Part shown: positions 17,911 to 20,014 of the stretch, one piece after another
Numbering within the stretch: position 1 is the stretch's first letter
How the letters are laid out: each line of letters begins with the position of its first letter
From: Chara braunii
Taxonomy: Eukaryota > Streptophyta > Charophyceae > Charales > Characeae
Direction: 5' to 3'
Assembly: GCA_003427395.1 (NCBI GenBank)
Contig: BFEA01000494.1
Location: 863,599 to 883,612, forward strand
DNA: 20,014 bases
Position numbers and translations under genes: made by a program
Notes under the pieces: generated by a model
Databases searched by the model: none
What the model was told of the DNA's origin: nothing
Seen by the model: only the letters and a program-made list of their open reading frames with translations

Positions 17911-18002
17911 GGTATTAGGGCAACATTAGCACCACTGGGGTATGGAGCAACGCCATCTGTGTGCTCTCCAAGCGCCGGCCAGGTATTAGAGCAACATTAG
18001 CA
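17911..18002. repeat. direct repeat pair, 21 bp, 71 bp apart
   Basis: 'ggtattagggcaacattagc' at 17911 recurs at 17982 with one mismatch. The second copy directly abuts the left end of the foldback element at 18000. Confidence 0.8.
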
Positions 18003-18133
18003 TGCTCACATTAGGCCCTCAAAATCAGAAAATCACAAAATGAGCGGCCAGATCGAGTCCTCCTTTTACAAGGACTTAAATCTGGCCTCTCATTTCGCCA
18101 TTTTCTGATTTTGAGGGCCTAGTGTGAGTATGC
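18000..18133. mobile_element. foldback MITE, 134 bp, nearly full-length palindrome
   Basis: The left arm 18000-18033 and right arm 18100-18133 are complementary over 34 bp with few mismatches, including TAGGCCCTCAAAATCAGAAA. A further inner stem (GGCCAGAT/ATCTGGCC and AGTCCT/AGGACT) leaves a loop of about 9 bases. The ends carry the GCATGCTCACATT/AGTGTGAGTATGC motif shared with the termini at 16829 and 17894. Right-hand sequence continues into CCGGTAAGAT without a clear target duplication. Confidence 0.8.
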
Positions 18134-18311
18134 CCGGTAAGATTTATTGGACTGAATTGCGCCTCAACTGCGCCTAGATGCATCCTGAGAAGTTCTGGCT
18201 GGTGGGCGCAATTCTGCTTTCCAGCAAACTAAAAGAGACAAACGAAACCCGCAGCGAATGGACGACACTTCCAAGGAAAGTAATATCACGGATTGGTATG
18301 CTAGTTGTTTC

Positions 18312-18323
18312 TTCCCATAACCG
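18312..18323 (+). promoter_or_regulatory. possible degenerate snRNA upstream element
   Basis: TTCCCATAACCG resembles the plant snRNA USE consensus RTCCCACATCG only in part and lies 42 bp before the TATA box, a little further than usual for Pol II snRNA genes. Confidence 0.25.
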
Positions 18324-18365
18324 TTGCTTGCTGCGGGACCAACCGTCGCCGTGTTGTACCAGAAG

Positions 18366-18372
18366 TATATAA
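18366..18372 (+). promoter_or_regulatory. TATA box of the U1 snRNA gene
   Basis: TATATAA starts 30 bp upstream of the U1 5' end, the spacing typical of plant snRNA genes. Confidence 0.65.
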
Positions 18373-18395
18373 TCTTCCTCACAGACTGAAGAAGT

Positions 18396-18557
18396 ATACT
18401 TACCTGGCCGGGGCCTATCCGTGATCAAGAAGGCGGATGGCCTAGGTTGCAGGGTTCCCATTGCACTTTGGGATTCGCCTGGCCTAAGTCATACCCACGG
18501 TGGTATTACTACGGTATTATTTCTGGTATAGGGGGCACGCGTACGCGCGGCCCCCAA
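18396..18557 (+). ncRNA. U1: U1 spliceosomal snRNA
   Basis: The RNA, about 162 nt, is complete and recognises 5' splice sites. It opens with ATACTTACCTGG (18396-18407), the splice-site pairing segment. Stem-loop I carries GATCAAGAAGG, the U1-70K loop. Stem-loop II carries CCCATTGCACTTTGGG, the U1A loop. Stem-loop III is ATACCCACGGTGGTAT. An Sm-like site ATTATTTCTGG precedes stem-loop IV, GGGGGCACGCGTACGCGCGG closed by CCCCC. All four stems are paired by eye. With a TATA box 30 bp upstream and a perfect plant 3' box immediately downstream, I consider this a functional Pol II gene. The Sm site has C in place of the usual G (AUUUCUGG versus AUUUGUGG), a mild deviation. Confidence 0.96.
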
Positions 18558-18566
18558 CGAGTTTAA
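18555..18566 (+). terminator. plant snRNA 3'-end formation box
   Basis: CAACGAGTTTAA fits the plant consensus CA-N(3-10)-AGTNNAA exactly (N = 3) and begins in the last bases of the U1 RNA. Confidence 0.75.
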
Positions 18567-18636
18567 AAGGTGTAAAAAGGATGGGAAAAGGAGCCTGAGA
18601 ATGGGTTGCGGTATGGTTGCACGGAAGTCTTCGTGC

Positions 18637-18679
18637 TTCGGTGTGGGGTTGAGATACCTTATCACCTTACCACACCGAA
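18637..18679. repeat. 10-bp perfect inverted repeat downstream of U1
   Basis: TTCGGTGTGG (18637-18646) and CCACACCGAA (18670-18679) with a 23-base loop that has a further GATA/TATC pairing. No known RNA matches, and it may be incidental. Confidence 0.6.
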
Positions 18680-18871
18680 TTGCGAATCGGCACTGCATGC
18701 AAATTGAGTCGTCGGCTCGCACGCAGTTATGGGCCGGGCTGAGCAGTCTGTGATTCAGATTCACTGATGGTGTTGCTGACAGTACTTCGGACGATCCGTC
18801 TGCGACGCCCTCGAGCTGCAAGCGCATACCCTCACTAGGGCTGAACCGAACCGGGCCAGAAACGTGGCTTG

Positions 18872-19013
18872 TGTGCATTCATTATCAGAGGGCGTAATTT
18901 CCTTCTGTGCATTCATTATCAGGGGGCGTAATTCCTTCTGAGCATTCATTATCAGGGGGCGTTATTTTCTTCTGTGCATCACATTATCAGGGGGCGTAAT
19001 TTTAGGGGGCAGA
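18872..19013. repeat. 34-bp minisatellite, four units
   Basis: Units begin at 18872, 18906, 18939 and 18973 with TGTGCATTCATTATCAGGGG followed by GCGTAATTTCCTTC variants. The fourth has an extra 'ca' and loses its 3' end. Confidence 0.92.
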
Positions 19014-19489
19014 CGGTGGGGTTACACAACTGATGGGCCGGACTACGCAGCAGGGCTGGGATTTCTGGTGTGTGGTGCATCTGCCTCTGTGCCTGCGCCT
19101 GTGCATGCCTGTGCATGCCTGTGGCTAGCCTTATGGTTTGTGTGTTCGAGTCCTGCACTCGTCATGCGTGCACGCCCTGCATTCGCTCTCCTCCATCCTG
19201 TCAAAGCCATTGCAAGGTGAAACGTAAGGATGGGACGAACTCTATCTCTGTCTGCTTTGTGTTTTGCATAAATGTCTGAAGAAAAGTTTGTTAACGACTT
19301 GGCGGTCATGGCTGAGAACTACATCAATGAAATGTAGGCAGGACTGGGTGAAGTTTGGGGATAGGTATATGCTGGATCGAAGGAGGGCATGGAAGTCATT
19401 GTTCATATGGCCTGTCCTTAAACCACCAGTACTTGGCCCAGCTATCGACGTCGAGCCTTCATCGACTTTGCACGCCAAGTTTTACTTCG
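19014..19489. other. no gene recognised
   Basis: A low-complexity 'tgtgcatgcctgtg' stretch (about 19080-19130) is followed by unique-looking sequence. The 22-bp block shared with 13.6 kb is at 19419-19440. Confidence 0.45.
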
Positions 19490-19544
19490 GCGCTCCATCT
19501 ATTAGTGGGGAGCATCACTTGCTGGAAACCGGGTCCAGCGTCCC
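19490..19544 (-). mobile_element. SINE-like retroposon fragment
   Basis: The minus strand starts GGGACGCTGGACCCGG at 19544 and continues through AAGTGATGCTCCCCACTAAT to 19490. No A tail is present. The first hairpin is intact. Confidence 0.72.
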
Positions 19545-19591
19545 TTAAATTTATCTTTACAGAATTATGGATCATTTTCCATGACGCCATT

Positions 19592-19617
19592 TTGCTGGAA
19601 AACGGGTCCAGCGTCCC
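19592..19617 (-). repeat. isolated first hairpin of the SINE-like family
   Basis: The minus strand reads GGGACGCTGGACCCG followed by TTTTCCAGC and then unrelated sequence. Only the 5' hairpin of the element is present, 48 bp from the previous fragment. Confidence 0.65.
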
Positions 19618-19639
19618 ATCTCCCACCAATCAGGTTGGT

Positions 19640-20014
19640 TCTCGTATCATCTCCCAAAATAGGCTGTCCAGATCCTTTGTTTCCTGGGGCTGTGGATACN
19701 TATCTTGTCTGTCCCTGGGCTCCGTTATCCCGTGGAGCTGCTAGTGACACCTATCCCATCCTGGAGCTCCCTTTATCTNTTCTCCCAGCCCCATTCTGCA
19801 GCCCCTGCTGAATGTTCTCTTGCCTGANTTTTGTAAACTGACTGACTTTCAAAACTTTTAGACCCTTTTAAACCATTTAAAAAAACTCTTCATCTTCTGT
19901 ACTCCACTTCTTAAACCCCTTAAACCCTTTAAACCCTTTACCCAGTCCTCTCACCTGCTCAACCCTTTGTCTATCCTTGAGCCCTACAGATCAGAAGACG
20001 TTCAAGGACTGACT
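19640..20014. other. no gene recognised; ambiguous bases and TTTAAACCC words
   Basis: Three ambiguous bases (19700, 19779, 19828) show poor consensus. About 19865-19942 holds repeated 'ttaaaccc' and 'ctttaaaccc' words that do not form a plant or algal telomere repeat. Confidence 0.5.

Noticed and set aside
18489-18878. 129-codon minus-strand open frame
   Set aside because: It lies antisense to the structured U1 RNA.
19118-19150. tRNA gene suggested by GTTCGAGTC (box B)
   Set aside because: The T stem does not pair and the only A-box-like word is about 20 bp away, too close.
19865-19942. Interstitial telomere repeat
   Set aside because: The TTTAAACCC words do not match TTTAGGG or TTTTAGGG units and are irregular.

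Overview
This is nuclear DNA of a eukaryote, most likely from the streptophyte (green plant/charophyte) lineage. The evidence is a complete U1 snRNA gene with a plant-type 3' processing box, a decayed U6 snRNA copy with plant-like sequence, G-box (CACGTG) palindromes, and a protein start in the plant-favoured context AACAATGGCC. The density of simple repeats, retroposon copies, foldback elements and minisatellites points to a large, repeat-rich genome. A charophyte such as Chara is my guess, but this is inference and was not tested.

Layout. 1-1150: no gene seen, A/T-rich tracts. 1157-1724: minisatellite of about 25 bp built on a CCAAT palindrome. 2120-3495: three copies of a repeat carrying hammerhead ribozyme sequence. 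One (2195-2246, minus strand) is a complete type III hammerhead, a second is an inverted, mutated partner, and a third is cut in half by a sequencing adapter. 3496-3533: a perfect Nextera mate-pair junction, so the contig is chimeric here. 3541-4620: AC microsatellites and two 37-T tracts. 5265-5640: a poly(A)-tailed SINE-like copy and a conserved hairpin. 5720-6047: a 40-bp tandem array organised as an 80-bp dimer. 6050-6600: degenerate repeats. 7131-8333 (minus): a decayed protein-coding stretch of unknown family. 8334-8358: a second, partial adapter. 8359-8620: another SINE-like copy. 9198-10299 (minus): the only convincing protein gene, encoding an Asn/Asp-rich protein of unknown function with two frame interruptions. 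10620-11096: a SINE-like copy with poly(A), then a 39-40 bp array. 13181-13295: inverted repeat. 14648-14742: U6 pseudogene. 15405-16690: SINE-like copies and small duplications. 16829-17895: a foldback element or tandem duplication with a 506-bp TIR transposon inserted and an empty-site paralogue beside it. 18000-18133: a small foldback MITE. 18396-18557: U1 snRNA gene. 18872-19013: 34-bp minisatellite. 19490-19617: two more SINE-like fragments.

There is no operon-like organisation. The functional loci I would trust are the U1 gene, the Asn-rich protein gene and, as an RNA motif, the hammerhead ribozyme. Most other content is repetitive DNA. The two adapter remnants and five ambiguous bases (4389, 9662, 19700, 19779, 19828) show this is a draft assembly, so linkage across 3496-3533 and 8334-8358 should not be assumed.
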